A DNA stretch of 64,000 bases from Cliona cf. orientalis (lineage: Eukaryota; Porifera; Demospongiae; Clionaida; Clionaidae). Shown here piece by piece: positions 1 through 12,811 of the stretch. The translations under genes and the position numbers were made by a program. The stretch is from NCBI GenBank assembly GCA_963930775.1, contig OZ005703.1, positions 4,216,001 to 4,280,000 of the forward strand, in the 5' to 3' direction. The number at the start of each line of letters is the position of its first letter. Position 1 is the stretch's first letter. The notes under the pieces were generated by a model that was given only the letters and a program-made list of their open reading frames with translations, had not been told where the DNA came from and searched no databases.

Positions 1-329
1 AGAGTTCACCATAGTCACCAGCACTGGGTTAAGGATGATAGATGGAATCTACCTGCTGTTTAAGGTTAGTTTGCAATTTAGTAGTTACCCATGCACATGT
101 GCAAGATGATGGGTTGGGTTGATAGTGAAAAAATGTGGTTTGAAAGTTGGTGTTTCATACAGTACTGCAGAGCAAGAAAGCAATTGTTTTCGAGGAACTG
201 ACACACTAAGCTGAAAAAAGTTGTCCAGTAATCACCACGTACATTTAGTTTCCGCCTTGGGCTACTCTCTGCTCAGTGTTGCCTAGATTCATAGCCTCAC
301 TTGATTCCCAGCTTAGCTGTGTAGCTGGA

Positions 330-393
330 CATGAAGCCTGGCCCCGGGGATCGTGCAACATTGCAAACATGGGAGTGGCCAGGGGACGAGGCT
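330..393. mobile_element. Relic of the CCTCGTCCCC foldback family
   Basis: GCCTGGCCCCGGGG at the left faces CCAGGGGACGAGGCTA at the right, matching the termini of the better preserved element at 30225-30672. No clear target duplication is visible here, so this is probably an eroded copy. Confidence 0.4.
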
Positions 394-1733
394 ACATGTG
401 TAATTGAGGCATAAAAGTGCTAATCTGGGTAAAGGTCTTCATATTCCTACATGTATGTGTGCATGGCCCCATGCCTTCACTCACATAGTGTGTGGGTGCA
501 ATACTGCAAATAAATGCTACATGTACATAGTTTCCCTATAGGAAGAGGGGCTAATTCAAAAGTGCTAGCCATGAATCTACAATCCCTAGCTGTTGCAACA
601 GTTGATGCTAGCACTGTGACTATACAGACTAAAGTTAATGCTTAAGGTCAAAGTTAGCTATTGTGAACTCAAGCCATGGACTACTGTAGTGAAGTTGCTA
701 ATCTGGTGTGGCCAACCCCCAGATAGACCTCGTACATTCTGCCACAGGCCCTTTTATAATTATGGGCATGCAGAATTTTAAAGTTGGAAGGTACATGTAG
801 TATCACCACACCAAACTGAGAAGATACTCTATACCTATTTTGTTGATGAGAGACGTTGGTGAGTAAGGCTATCCACAAGAGTGTTGCTGTGCATGGTGAT
901 TTTGGTCAAGGGTGGTATGTGGTCGACTATCGTACATGTAGTTCAATAGTCACAAGTGAGCTATAGTAATACACAATGTAGCTACCTGACCATGCCGCAC
1001 CGTTATTGATATGGCTACTCGGCTAGTACAATCATTTGTGTGTTGTTTCGCTTGTTCACTCTAGAGATTGGCTTTCTGACAGTAGAGAGACATATACATG
1101 TACCAATGTGGAGGAATATTCTAGACTACCATAAAGTCTTCTCTGCCTATCTCCACAACATGGCCATGATGGTTTAGCTGCTATTCATTCAAGGACTGTC
1201 ACTCATTCGTTGCTGGGCTAGTACTTATCGCTATGACCCCAATCTGATCGTTTTAGCGTGCACTGCCCTCAGTAAATTAAAAAAAATTGCACAGTCACTC
1301 ATTTGATATGACTAATTCTCGTTTTCTTTTTTTTAGATAGCTGCATGTATATACTTGTAGCAGTTTGTACTTGCATATCACCATTAAAGTTACTTCAATC
1401 ACATCAAGGCTTTTTTACTGGGTGAAATTGGCAGACAAAGATTGTTATTTTTCCTAAGATAAAAATGAGTATGATCTTCGTTCAGATAGCTCAAAAGGAG
1501 GTTGATAAAATTAATAACTAGTGCTTCAATCTCCTGCCTTCCCGCCATATGCTCCATTGATACAGTTTTACTGCCTAAAGGCCAGTTCACACTACACAAT
1601 GCATTACGTTACGTTGCATTGCGTTGCGCCGCCTTCATGTGATGCTTGTAAGATATACTATCCCGGTATATGGCTATAGATGTTCTAAAAATTATTTTTC
1701 CAGCTGATTTTAAGTTCTAAAGGTTGTATATTA

Positions 1734-1931
1734 CCGTAGATCATGAAATTTTCGCTGTTAAAAATTTTTCGTCGATGACCTTTTCTGACGAGAATTAAAC
1801 ATGTGAAATATTTTGTGTAATGTACGTCGACCTATACCTATCTTGGTCACTAAAGTCTGGCGACGAAATTTAGACTATGCGAAAAATTTACAAGCAAAAT
1901 ATTTTACCGGCGAAAATATCCCGATCTACGG
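1734..1931. mobile_element. MITE, CCGTA-end superfamily (CCGTAGATC family)
   Basis: A 198 bp element starts CCGTAGATC and ends GATCTACGG, with TA immediately outside both ends (1732-1733 and 1932-1933). The interior is AT-rich and has no open frame. It belongs to the set of elements in this window that share TA flanks and CCGTA/TACGG termini. Confidence 0.75.
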
Positions 1932-3502
1932 TATATACATGTAGATCCCTTGCTTAAGTGTCTAGGTGAGAATGTCCTGTTGGTCTCGTATAGGCTCAGC
2001 CTAGCCTTGATCACATAGGGATGCATGTGGGAGTGAGGGCACCAGCAACACCTGGGATGACAGACTAGTCTATACCAATTATTTTTCATTTGAGCATTTG
2101 ATTGTAGTCCTGCCCCTGCCATGTCAAGGTTCAGTCACACATCTAGAGCCATTTATCCAATATGGGAGTGGAGATAATACACCAATGAGTGTTTAGATTT
2201 GGGGTCCACTTGCATATTAAGTATTAATGATTTCATACATGTACCTCTTTGTAATGTTATGATGTATTTCCCTAATTTTGTATTTTATAGGTATGTGTCT
2301 AGTAGCATTATTGCAAAGAAAGGTACTGAGTATACATGAAAACATTCTTTTCTATCTATAGAAATGCTTTCCCATTATTAGTTCTAGCAGTGTTGTTACT
2401 AAAATATTATGAGTAAAATTAATATCTGCTTCTAGTATGTTAACAGAATGTATGTTGAATAGATTTTTTATTTGCATTAAAGTCCAACTGGCCACTACTT
2501 ATATTCGATTTATCATGGTATAGCTCACCAAGGTTTGATCATATATTTGCTATAATAGGTCTCTTGCTATTTTTCCTACAGCGATTTTTAGTCTGTTGTT
2601 CTCCACAGTCTTTCCAGTCTCTTACTGTCTCATCTTTTCCCTTTACTGGAGTGCATCTCCATTGGTCTCCATAGTCTCTCCAGCTAGTGTCTGTAGTCTC
2701 CAGCTATCCCTCGTACCCTTTCCTTAGCTTATGTCCATCTTCAGTGGTCTCCACATATACCGTCACTTCACACTCCCTCAGACTCCAATTGTCTCCCGAC
2801 TGCTTTCTTTACTTGTGTGTAATATTATATCCATCATCTCCCTTAGTCTGTCCAGTCCCCAACCTATACACATGGTGCACAAATTTTGGGCAAGGTTCCT
2901 TCATCCACCACAAATTGACAATAATTATTAATAAAACTACTGTATAGCAGAAAATTTTCAAGGAGTTCAATTTTCACAGTTTTCACCAATATATTGACCG
3001 TGAAAATTAAGCCCAGCACGGCTGTACATGCATGATTGCACACATCCACAATAATTAAACCACGAAGACTGGCCTTTCATGAAAGTTGGACCCCTCAAAA
3101 GTTCTGTCATCTTTTTCTTACTCATTACCACAATGTCATTATGTGCAAGAATCAGAGCATCAAATGTACAATTTAAGACAGATACCTCAAAAACAATTTG
3201 TATACTCTTGATCATTGCATTTTGATCTACAATAATATGCATGGCCAGCATTTCAACTTTTTCACTTGCATAGCTCGAATTTTCTTTCCTATCTGAGAAA
3301 TTATTGCTGCCTTTAGGGATGCTAAATTGATCCATGATTAATAATACCATAGTGGGCAGCTTCTATACAAACGTACGGGATTTTGATCCATGGTACTTCA
3401 ACCAGCAGCAGGAAACAAACATTGCTATCGAGTCCCACCTCTTCTTTCTATTTTTTATCACCATTGTTTAGACTGACTTCAGTAGTTGTGATCTAACACA
3501 TC

Positions 3503-3620
3503 CATACTAGTGTTGTATGGAATAATATAAATATTATACGAGTGTGGTAACCACATAAGCATTAGGGTGAAGCCCAAGGGCTGCATGCACAAGTGCATTA
3601 TTCCATACAGCACTTGTATC
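3503..3620. repeat. Short imperfect inverted repeat (possible MITE)
   Basis: TGTTGTATGGAATAAT on the left faces ATTCCATACAGCA on the right about 100 bp away, giving a potential hairpin. No target duplication could be fixed, so the boundaries are approximate. Confidence 0.4.
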
Positions 3621-6013
3621 CAGTATTAAAATTTTTGCCTTGGTGGTAACTTTGACCTACTACGTTGTAGGTGGGATACTAATGATAATATTGCCATCAC
3701 ACAATGTCATATTATAGTAACTAACTAGGAATCTAAAAAATGAGTGCTGCAATGTGACTGTGTGTATTGTTTACCATACAAAACAATCTGCTAATCTGAC
3801 AGTTATTAATGGGAACTGGGAATAACATTCTTGGATGATCAAGAAGTTTGAATATTATTGGTAGCTGTTGCCACTTGTGGAAAAAAACACAGATGAAGGA
3901 TACCTTTGGTGAATAAGGCTTGATCTAAGTTAGCCCTTTCAGGGTAACACCGTACCAGGAATTTAGGCTCATTCTTCAAACCCCAGTGATAACATCTACA
4001 TTACTGCAAAGCCAATAATAACAAGAGCAGTGATAGACTCCACATTGAACATGAATAAGTGATACCTGCTATATACATGTATACCGTAGATGTAGTAACA
4101 TACGCTCGTGATAACATGGGACAATAGTATGAATATTATTATGCAACGCAGTATCAAGTGAACATAAAGACCCTCAAGTAACATTGAGTTACCCAATTTT
4201 ACATCGAACATTTAGTATATTTGCTGGGAACACATAACATAATATTATTGTTGCCTTTCTTAACAGTAATACCCACTGTTACAGTAAAGCATCAAGGCTT
4301 CTGCCATGTCAGCTTAGAAATGCATGGTTTAGGGGAAACTTTCATTATTGGAAAGCATAAAAAATCGGGGAGGATTAATTTATGGTTCAAAGAAGGGGTA
4401 CACAATATAGACTCATAATATTATTATGATAGGGATTCGAAGTGGAATCTACTATTATTGCCATGTAGCATCCTTGTGAATCGCCATGGTACCTGGAGCC
4501 GGTGTTGGTTCAGAAGTCCAATTGTGTTGAAAAATAGACTCCTTGGCCATGATGTACTTCTTGCATGGTACAACTTGTATAATTATCCATGAATCATTGA
4601 TGAATACCCAACCATGCAGTTCACTGAAAATGTGGTTGCTGGTAGGAGACCTATGCATAGAAACTGTGCATGGGAAGAACAGCTCTAAAGTCATTATCTG
4701 GTCTATGATTCTTGACCCTCATGAAGGTAGTACGTGCCTAGCAAACTTTAATGCGGGTTGCAATATCTGAAATAGAAGCAAAATACATGCGTGCTATATA
4801 ATATTATGGTACCTCACAGGCTACAGAGCAGGATTAGAAATCACTGGGGATGGAATCAGATCACAAAGTGCATGGTGCAGCCTGCCAGGTCATAGTGATC
4901 ATTAGCATTATAGTAGGCTCTTGGCCATATTTAATATACGAGGTCTGGGGATACGGTGAAGACAGTAAGATTATAACCTCTACCACTTAGAATGCAGCTC
5001 CTATCAGGGCCCCTGTACTCAACGAATAAGGAGGTAAAAGTTTGCCGTAATATTATAATAATTATTAAAAGAGTATGACATTGTGTGAAAGATTGGAATT
5101 TTCTTACAACAGTATCCTGGAATAATCAGGTCTGAATAAACCAAGTGTACAAAGAAATCACCTTAGCCTTATGATACTTCTATATTATAGAACAATTCAG
5201 CAAAAATTAATTGCATCCTAAGTAGGAAAATTAATCTTGTAATGTAATTCAGCGCAGCCCCAGAACATGTTACGGACATAATTAAAAGACCAGCAGATAA
5301 ACAAGTTTACACGTTCTGGAATTTTATAACAGGATTCAAGTGCAAAGCCACATTATAGTCAGTAGCTACTGCAATAAATATAAGTGTACAGGCAGTGCAC
5401 AGTTAATCAAAATGCCATCAACAATTAAGATTTCTTCAGATAGATCGATGCTAACAATGATTCAAATTACGAATGGCCAGCCTCATGTTCTCACTATTTC
5501 AAAGCTACTTTTTTCCTATTTAGGATGTGGTTATAATAGTCTTTGTTATTCAGTCATGATCAGTCCAGTGTCATTCAAGCATAAAACTCTCCCTCAGACT
5601 GTCATCGCTTCATGAATCACAAGTCCTTGCATCTTATGCTGACTACAAAGTTAATTTGGATGTTGAACTTAAGAACGATACTAGTCATTATCCCACTCGA
5701 TTTACTAACTTAATTGGAATAATGTAATTAGTTAACAAGCAAACTTACCTTCAGTTAATTGAAATTTTAAATGGAACAACTTAATGGTTACATACTTTGG
5801 GCCAGAGTATTATAGGGTTCATGAAGTACAACCAACCAAATAACGACAACCTCGATCATCCAGTCATTACATAATTATTAATATGATAAGAGACGAGCAG
5901 AAAAGAATTTCAGTTAGAAATTTTATAGTAGAAGTACAACCACAATCGAGTTGAGAAGAAAAGAATTCAGTTCGACATTTCATAGTAGAAGTACAAGTGC
6001 AGGAACACATGTA

Positions 6014-9000
6014 TCAGTCCCAGTTGATCTTGAATTTGGTTACCCTTGGACTGGTTGCTAAGATATTTCTCTGCAGCTATGTATAGAAAATAGTAAAGAC
6101 ATCATTACACATACAATATCACTTAGTAGGCAATAGAGAGAAAGAAACCACTTAAAGTTTACTGTTATAGGTAAGAGCTCTGCTTTATGATCCGTTAAGA
6201 TAGTGTGATCACAAGCTTAAGGCTTAGTATGAGTGAGTGGGGTTGATCATGATAGGCAATTTCTGGTCTAAAAGGACAATTTGTATATACTTAGACCCAA
6301 TAATACGTCTGTCGTGCCACTCATCATGATACCTAGATATCAAGACCTGGAGATTTTAATGGACCAATGTGCAGTACTAGGACAAAACAAATCATCTTTA
6401 CCCCTTTGGACCTTGTGCATGTGCACGGGGTAACAAGCAGTAATGTACATAGCTGTAAATTGTGGAAGGGCTCTGTGAACATTTTTGTGCAATGTAGTAA
6501 TATTATAGTAAGTATCAGCCAACAGAAAGAGCCAAAATTTAATGAAAACAATAACAAGAGATGGATAATAATTATGAATTTGCCTTGCGTAGTATTACAT
6601 GTATATTATATGTCATGCCATATGAGGCTATACAACAATCATACTGTGTTCCTGATTACCGGTGTAAGACATGAGCTCTTCCCTACATTTCATGCATTCT
6701 TTACAGAAGTACATGTAAAATGCCCGTGCATCTGCTAAAGAGGCTCATATCCACTATAGAGGAAAAATAAATCAATTCATATTTCCATCTTGAGAGCACA
6801 TACCCTGTGTGTGTTGCATCTACATCCGTATCTATAATTATAGAGGTGAAAGCTGCAGCAGCAAGCATGTGCCTAGTATACGTATTGTGCTAGGCTGCGT
6901 GCACGAGCAGAAAGTACATGGCCTGCTGTGGGTAGATTTGATAGGATAGGCCTTGCCAACAGATTCGAAGCAAAATCAAGTCAGTTTTTCAACAAATTTG
7001 TTGTGCTTATGAATCATTCAGATGCTCAGATCTCTGCACGCGGGTAATGACTATCTTATGTGTGAAATATTAGCACAATCAGCTCCATAGCAGCTTCTTA
7101 TTCTGTGTAAGTAACATACATGGAACTAATAAGTTACGTAATCCAATCAGTTACACCCCCGGTTGTACTATAGCACACATCGATCTAACTACCATCTGCA
7201 ACCTCCAGACAAGATCGTATAGCAGAAAACTTTCGTTAATACAAATTATTGTATATCTTCTGTTATAATCAAAGGATTGTTGCTGATAGGTCTCTGGGTA
7301 GGCTGCTCAAAGACTTGAGAAAATACTAGTGAAGCTACCAGTAGTCACTGCATGTTGTGAGGGTGAAGTTTTTGAATGTTCAAATAATACAGAAAAATTA
7401 GCACCATACGAAGATTTCCCACCCTTCCGTATGGTGATGTTAGCTAGTAGTACCAGCGTATATATAGCACTTTATTAACGTACTCTTAATTAACAACCAT
7501 GCAGTTTTAATACCAGATTCAAGTGCAGGTTGCACTAGCAAGGTAGCTACATGGTAGATACATGTACCTACATGTACTCAATCTTGTTCACACTGGTAAC
7601 CTTTATGCACGCCCAATAACATTAATGTCCAGCCAGATTGATATGATGACAGATCAGCCAAAAAATTTTGATGTGTGCATACTATTTGAGTTTGGGTTTG
7701 GAAAGTAGGAGGATTATAAAGGAGACTAGTGTTGAATCATTCATGATAACAGAATAACCCTAGAATGCAGAAATCTTCTCTCAATTCGTTGTCACAAAAC
7801 AAATGCAACCGTAAGGATTTCACAATAGAAAATCCTTGTACAAATACAACCAGGGAGACCCCCTCCTTGTATCCCACCCGGCTCCTATCCTCTGGTGTTA
7901 GTTGAATATACATGTACATGTCCTTCCTTTTCTCACTTTGCATGTGGGGAAAAAATAAGAAAATATAGGGAAAGCAGAGCCTAGTAATGAGGTTAGCGCA
8001 ACAGTACCCTAGCAATAGACAAAAATGTTTACATGTGTGCATGCTATGACTATTACCAGTACAATGTATAATAAATTTGGTATACCACACTTAATCTAAT
8101 AGAATATATGGAAAAAATTTTCAATTTTGGAAAAAAGTGTGCTTTTCTGGTAAAGGTTGTCAACCGTCATATATAAACGTGAAAATTTGTAGAACATTAA
8201 ATTGGATCATACGTTGTATTTGATTAACTGTGGTATGCCCTATCAAGATCAATTACTGTATAGCCAGAAAATTTGGCAGTTAGGCAGTCTATGTAACAAC
8301 CGCCAAATTAAAATCAGCTAAAATTTCATACTCATATATACCATACTTAATCTAATACTATGCATGGATTTGAAAACGAGTGTTTTTCTGGTAAAGGTCG
8401 TCAATCGCTCCATATATAAATGTTGTTCGTAGGGATCATGCGTTGTATTCGATTAACTACGGTATACATATGGCGATCCCGTACAAAACCGCCAAATTTT
8501 AATCTGCTAATATTCTTGCAATAGTGATTTTGGGCTCAACCACCAAATTTAATTCCTGCCAATATTTCCAGCTATACGGTATACCGTAGGTCGGGTTTTA
8601 ATTGCGAGTATCTATTAATTGCGAATTGTGAGTTTTTCTACGTTTCGCAATTAATAGATTCGCAAACATAAACGTGCATGTATACTACAGTATGGTACGG
8701 GGTCGTCCATCGTAATTATTGGATTCGCAATTTGGCCTTACTTGACTAGAACGTAATCATTAAACTACGCAATTAAAACCCATCCTACGGTATAGCAATG
8801 GTGTAGTTCTCACCTTCTCAAAGACAACTTTTGCAGGAGGGTTCTCTACCATCTCAGGATCTGTATACTCATTGTTAACATAATAACCCACTCTCACAAA
8901 CTCATGGCTCTTGTATGAACATGTCAATAACACCACAGTAACACCAACTACATCTTCCGATGGGATTTTGGTTGTATCTGGAGCATTTGCTTGAAATACA

Positions 9001-11654
9001 AAACGATGTCTACCTGCAGGAACTGGTCCCACTAGGACTGAATCAAGTGTTTGATCATGAGCCTCACTAGATGCTGAACCTACATATATAATTTTCCACT
9101 CTAAATCTGTATTGTGTATATGAGTGTGTGTGAGAGAGACAGAGAAAGAGAGAGAGTCAGTGTATTAACGACTTGAGTTTCAAAATATGCTCAAGAAAAC
9201 GGCCGCGGTGGCTACCTATAACCCCAAGGCTTTTGAGGACAAGCAAACTCATTGATGATTGTTTGAGGTTGAGCGAGGTGGAAAGGCTGTCCAAATTTTA
9301 GCAGCTGCCTGTGCTAATATTTAATGAGATTGATTTTGGCTCTAAATATCTGTCCATAGCTTTCTGGTGCTTAACTTTGTGCAATTACTCCACCTATTTG
9401 AGACATCTCTATTATCTGGTAAAGATCGTGTTCATTCATCTCTATCATCTGTTTGAATACATACATGTATATGTGAGCGTTTTGGTACTGAAAACAGTTG
9501 GTTAAGGAAAAATTGTACCCTATCAATTTAAAGTAATTAATGATGTTGCCAAGGTAACTAGCACTTTAATATCTACTTCCTTTCCTCTTCAACATGAATA
9601 TGAATACTGTAGTTACCGTAGGTCATGTTGCGAACGGGAGTTTTCAAGCTACACTGTGAATCTAATAAATGTGTTGGTACATGCTAGCAAGCCATACCCT
9701 CAATCTGAGTACGTTTTGAGCAACACATGGAATGGGCTATAAAATACAATGTGGCAGCTATAGCAGCCTCTCCAGTCATGTCCTAGAAGAATAACGATAA
9801 CAGACATGAAGGAGGGACTATTATATCCCTGGTAGCAATTTACTTTTCTGTGGTTATGTGGTAATTACATCCTGAGTCCAATCAACAAAAAACAATTTGG
9901 CCAACCGATGAGGTAATTATGATGAAATGATGATGAAACCTATGATGAACCTGAAATTATGAGGAAATTGGGGTGAAGACTGCTTCAAAATGTTTAGCTC
10001 ACATAACAGGGTGTTGGGATCCAGAATTCAAACGATGATACATGTATGTACGTGGCAATTCTCTCAGTTCGCTCTCTTTAGTGAGCAGCTCTCTGGGGGG
10101 ACTTCCCTATTCAGTCGAGCACATACATGTAGAAGGTGAAGGTCACGTCCGGCTCAAGCTGGGCACCCCAATATACATGTATACGGAGTATGCGCAGTTT
10201 ATTGATGTGTCTGAGGTCGATAATGGCGGCGTACAGTAGGCACAGTCAAGAGTATACCATACCCTCGCGAAAGAGGGCCCACTATGGAATATCGGCCCAC
10301 CTCCCACTTCGGGCTCAATTTCCTGCTAAGATCTAGTGTTTACTCGAATATGCGCCCATGTGTAGCTGTCTTGAAAACGCAGCTCAAATGGCTGGTTTAT
10401 GAGGACTGAACTTCGAACAGTCTATGTAAGATTGATACATGTAAGTAACATGCTAAACAGCCGTAAAACTAAGCCTAGCAAGCTTTATGCCACGTTTCAG
10501 CGCATAAATAAACGATCGTAGCCACGCCCACTTAATACAACTGGATGAAGTATTGTGGCCGCCCTTGCTCTGGATTGGTGTTAAACCGTGCTTGAATAAG
10601 GCTGAAATCAATAGTAGCCACTGCTACTATTGAAATTATGATGCTAGCATGGGTAACTTACCTGGGCGCTCTTTCGCTTATAAACGCAATACTGATACCT
10701 CGAATATCGGCCCATCCCCCAATCCTGGTCCAATGTAAGATGTACCGCCCATGGGCCCTCTTTCGTGAGGGTACGGTATATACTCTTGGCGCAGTGAATG
10801 AGGGACAAGGGATGTAGTTTTTATTACATCCCGAGTCCCAATCAACACAAAACAATTCGGCCAACCAATGAGGAAATTATGATGAAATGATGATGAAATC
10901 TATGATGCATCATGCATATTGATGGGCACTATCAATAGGCGTGACTATGGTGGCCAATAAAAAAGGCACTATTTGTGACACTCGTGGACCATATCCCTCA
11001 ATTTAATGCACACTGAAGCCAGTTTTTTGCTGAATTTGATTGATTCGTTGTGCTTACAAGTCGCTTAGACGCACATATTGAGATATGGTGATCTTTGTGC
11101 TAACGACGATGACCCCTTATGCATGCGCGCGGGGTTAATTAATTTTTGAACATTCTAATTGAAGCACCAAACATGTTCTGAATGATTTACTGTCTTCGGT
11201 GCTATAATTAGAGCTCTTTAATATGGTACCAATGGGATCAATATGGAAAAATGACTCGCTAAAATAGTAACAGATACCCGGAACCCAAACCCTGTCACAC
11301 TAACGTAGTTCATGCATCCATATATAGATCTAATCACTCTAAATGTGGTTAATTGTAAACCCTGCTCAAACTATACATACCCAAGTTTAAAATGTTGCAA
11401 GAAGAGCACCGTCAGATCATGCTACACTTCCTTATTTTGATGCAGCATGGTAATGGTGGGGGTGGATGCAGTGGCTTGCAACATGTTGCAATTGGCCCAG
11501 GCTATATGGCTCCATTTATAACAACTATTATGCACAAAGCCTTACCATCTTTCAGATCTTCCAAACACTCAAACGTTATTTCGAATTGAAAAGGATTGAG
11601 GAAAGCAGTGGGGTTGTCTAGTACCGTCACGTTGGTTACCTGCACCTTGGCCAT
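6014..11654 (-). CDS. ASF1: Histone chaperone ASF1, complete, three exons
   Basis: Exons (minus strand): 11546-11654, 8814-9106, 6014-6076, joined by GT-AG introns with matching phases (1, then 0), giving 154 aa. Visible family landmarks are the N-terminus [75 protein letters not shown] and, in the last exon, a close match to the vertebrate RNILASNPRVTRFxINW segment. ASF1 is the H3-H4 chaperone that hands histones to CAF-1 and HIRA; the V-VLLTCSY strand and YYVNNEY region belong to the H3-binding immunoglobulin-like core. The protein stops right after the core (…INWD), so it lacks the acidic or serine-rich tail of many ASF1 proteins. The downstream intron end is crowded by MITEs, one stopping 23 bp from the exon 2 donor. 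Confidence 0.96.
8085..8233. mobile_element. MITE, CCGTA-end superfamily, family B (short copy)
   Basis: It starts CCACACTTAATCTAAT and ends GATTAACTGTGG with TA on both sides; the interior TTTTCTGGTAAAGGT matches the better copies at 28665-28836 and 29435-29605. It lies in ASF1 intron 2. Confidence 0.7.
8256..8579. mobile_element. MITE family A, split by a nested family B copy
   Basis: The outer element starts CTGTATAGCCAGAAAAT and ends ATTTCCAGCTATACGG, flanked by TA. Its body (GCCAAATTAAAAT…GGGCTCAACCACCAAATTT) matches copies at 16611, 29797 and 61644. A family B element at 8341-8462, itself flanked by TA, interrupts it, so the family B copy arrived later. Confidence 0.72.
8341..8462. mobile_element. 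MITE family B nested inside family A
   Basis: It begins CCATACTTAATCTAATAC and ends ATTCGATTAACTACGG with TA outside both ends, entirely inside the family A element 8256-8579. Confidence 0.72.
8584..8790. mobile_element. MITE, CCGTAGGTCGGG family, beside ASF1 exon 2
   Basis: The termini CCGTAGGTCGGGTTTTAATT and AATTAAAACCCATCCTACGG are inverted repeats flanked by TA. The inner edge lies 23 bp from the 5' splice site of ASF1 exon 2, and the next MITE starts two bases beyond the outer TA. Confidence 0.8.
9862..10250. repeat. Dispersed repeat family D
   Basis: The segment includes CAATCAACAAAAAACAATTTGG, AGGGTGTTGGGATCCAGAAT, TCTCAGTTCGCTCTCTTTAG and GTCGATAATGGCGGCGTACA. Close relatives lie at 18165-18440, partly at 18540-18830, and at 62160-62560 in the opposite orientation. 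The quoted words recur in the same order in reverse complement, so these are copies of one family; the ends were not resolved. Confidence 0.6.
10257..10776. mobile_element. MITE family C, CCGTA-end superfamily
   Basis: The ends CCATACCCTCGCGAAAGAGG and CTCTTTCGTGAGGGTACGG are inverted and TA flanks both sides. Internal words (AATATCGGCCCA, GTAGCTGTC, GGCTGGTTTATGAGG) recur at 25966-26504 and 60909-62046. It is non-coding. Confidence 0.75.
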
Positions 11655-12391
11655 CTTCGACATCAACAGCAGGCCGGCCGGGTAGAGGTCGTTAGTGCAG
11701 TATGCACTCTAATTAAAGCGCATCGTTCAACCTACAGGCCTAGGATGAAAATTTCGGTGCCAAAGCTTGCTTCCTAATCAATAAAATAATGATTCTTCAG
11801 TTGTAGGTATAGCTCTCTTCTTTTAGCATGAATTTTGTTAATTTAAAGGCATGTTTTAAATTTTGTATTAGCTAATTAAAGTTGAAATTTTTTGGGGTTT
11901 CATATAGTATATAGTAGTAGTAGTAAATTTTATTTTTGACAGGTATGCTGCATCTACACAAACATGACAAAGTAGGTTTTCATGCAGGTCCTGTATACAG
12001 CTAATTACACAACACAAAATCAACAATAATATTATTATAACTTACTTAGTACATAATTATTAATAAAGAGTTTAATTGGGAGTGCCTGATCAGTGCTCTT
12101 CTGAAAGCGGCCTTTGTTTCAAGCGATCTTATTTCATCAGGAAGGGTGTTAAACATAAGGGCACCTTGAAATTCAAATGTGCTCGCCCTCTCATGTCACC
12201 ACCCAAACATTTTGGGCAGAGGTGGCTAAGCTGAAGGGAATTAAATCAAATGCAACCATCACCAAAAGAGAATGGCACAATTGTTTTTGTACATATACCC
12301 AAAAATATGTCCCAACCCTCCCCAAATTTTGAAAATGTATAGTGGGATACAGCAGATACATAACAGAATATGCTGTACAATAGGTTCTATT
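11655..12391. other. Upstream region of ASF1; no gene seen
   Basis: This stretch would carry the ASF1 promoter, reading leftward from 11654. Near the start codon it is locally GC-rich (CAGGCCGGCCGGG). The rest is AT-rich with TAGTAGTAG near 11910-11925. I see no other gene and no certain TATA box. Confidence 0.5.
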
Positions 12392-12395
12392 TTAA

Positions 12396-12807
12396 AGGCA
12401 TTGTGTCATGCTATAAGCGCTGATTGCCTGCTAATTGAAGCCGCACGCGCCCACGCGGTAAATGAACACTGGGCGTGGCGGATGGCTGATAAGTTCGCGT
12501 GTACATTCAAATCTGCCCGCTGAGGCTCGCTCTGCTGGGCGTTCGACTTTCTAGGCATCGTGTAGGCTCTCGATCCTATACTTATCAGTTTTCTTACTCT
12601 TTAGCCGTCCATAACCGAAGATTGCAGGCTTCTCAACTCGACCGTCGCGAATGTCTTCTGCGCTGCACGTGTTCGATCTCCGCGTACTTCCGTGGACTAT
12701 ACCGTGATATTAGGCGCGCCCGTACTTCCTGTGCCCACTTTAATTGAATTTTTGAACTAATGAGCTCATTAAGAAGCAATTAGGCCTTATGTATGGACAC
12801 AATGCCT
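12396..12807. mobile_element. TTAA-flanked MITE (412 bp)
   Basis: The termini AGGCATTGTGTC and GACACAATGCCT are exact inverted repeats, with TTAA on both sides (12392-12395 and 12808-12811). TTAA duplication is typical of piggyBac- and Kolobok-type elements. The GC-rich interior encodes nothing recognisable. It shares its right TTAA with the next element. Confidence 0.8.
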
Positions 12808-12811
12808 TTAA

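Larger units (their letters stand above)
1..6013. other. Gene-free stretch downstream of ASF1
   Basis: No open frame here shows a recognisable domain, consistent codon pattern or splice-joined exon series. The sequence is AT-rich with scattered TACATGTA words. Recognisable items are a relic of the GGGGACGAGGCTA family near 330-393, a 198 bp MITE at 1734-1931 and a hairpin-like inverted repeat near 3503-3620. The 2.6-2.9 kb interval is pyrimidine-rich but I see no gene in it. Confidence 0.6.
9107..11545 (-). other. ASF1 intron 1
   Basis: This 2.4 kb intron has a GT donor (11545-11544) and AG acceptor (9108-9107). It contains a GT/GA-rich simple repeat near 9110-9160, a dispersed element near 9862-10250 and a family C MITE at 10257-10776. 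No coding sequence is recognised in it. Confidence 0.8.

Noticed and set aside
4455-4770. ORFs on both strands around 4.5 kb, considered as a missing ASF1 exon or separate gene
   Set aside because: No match to ASF1; the true last ASF1 exon was found at 6014-6076, and no other family was recognised.
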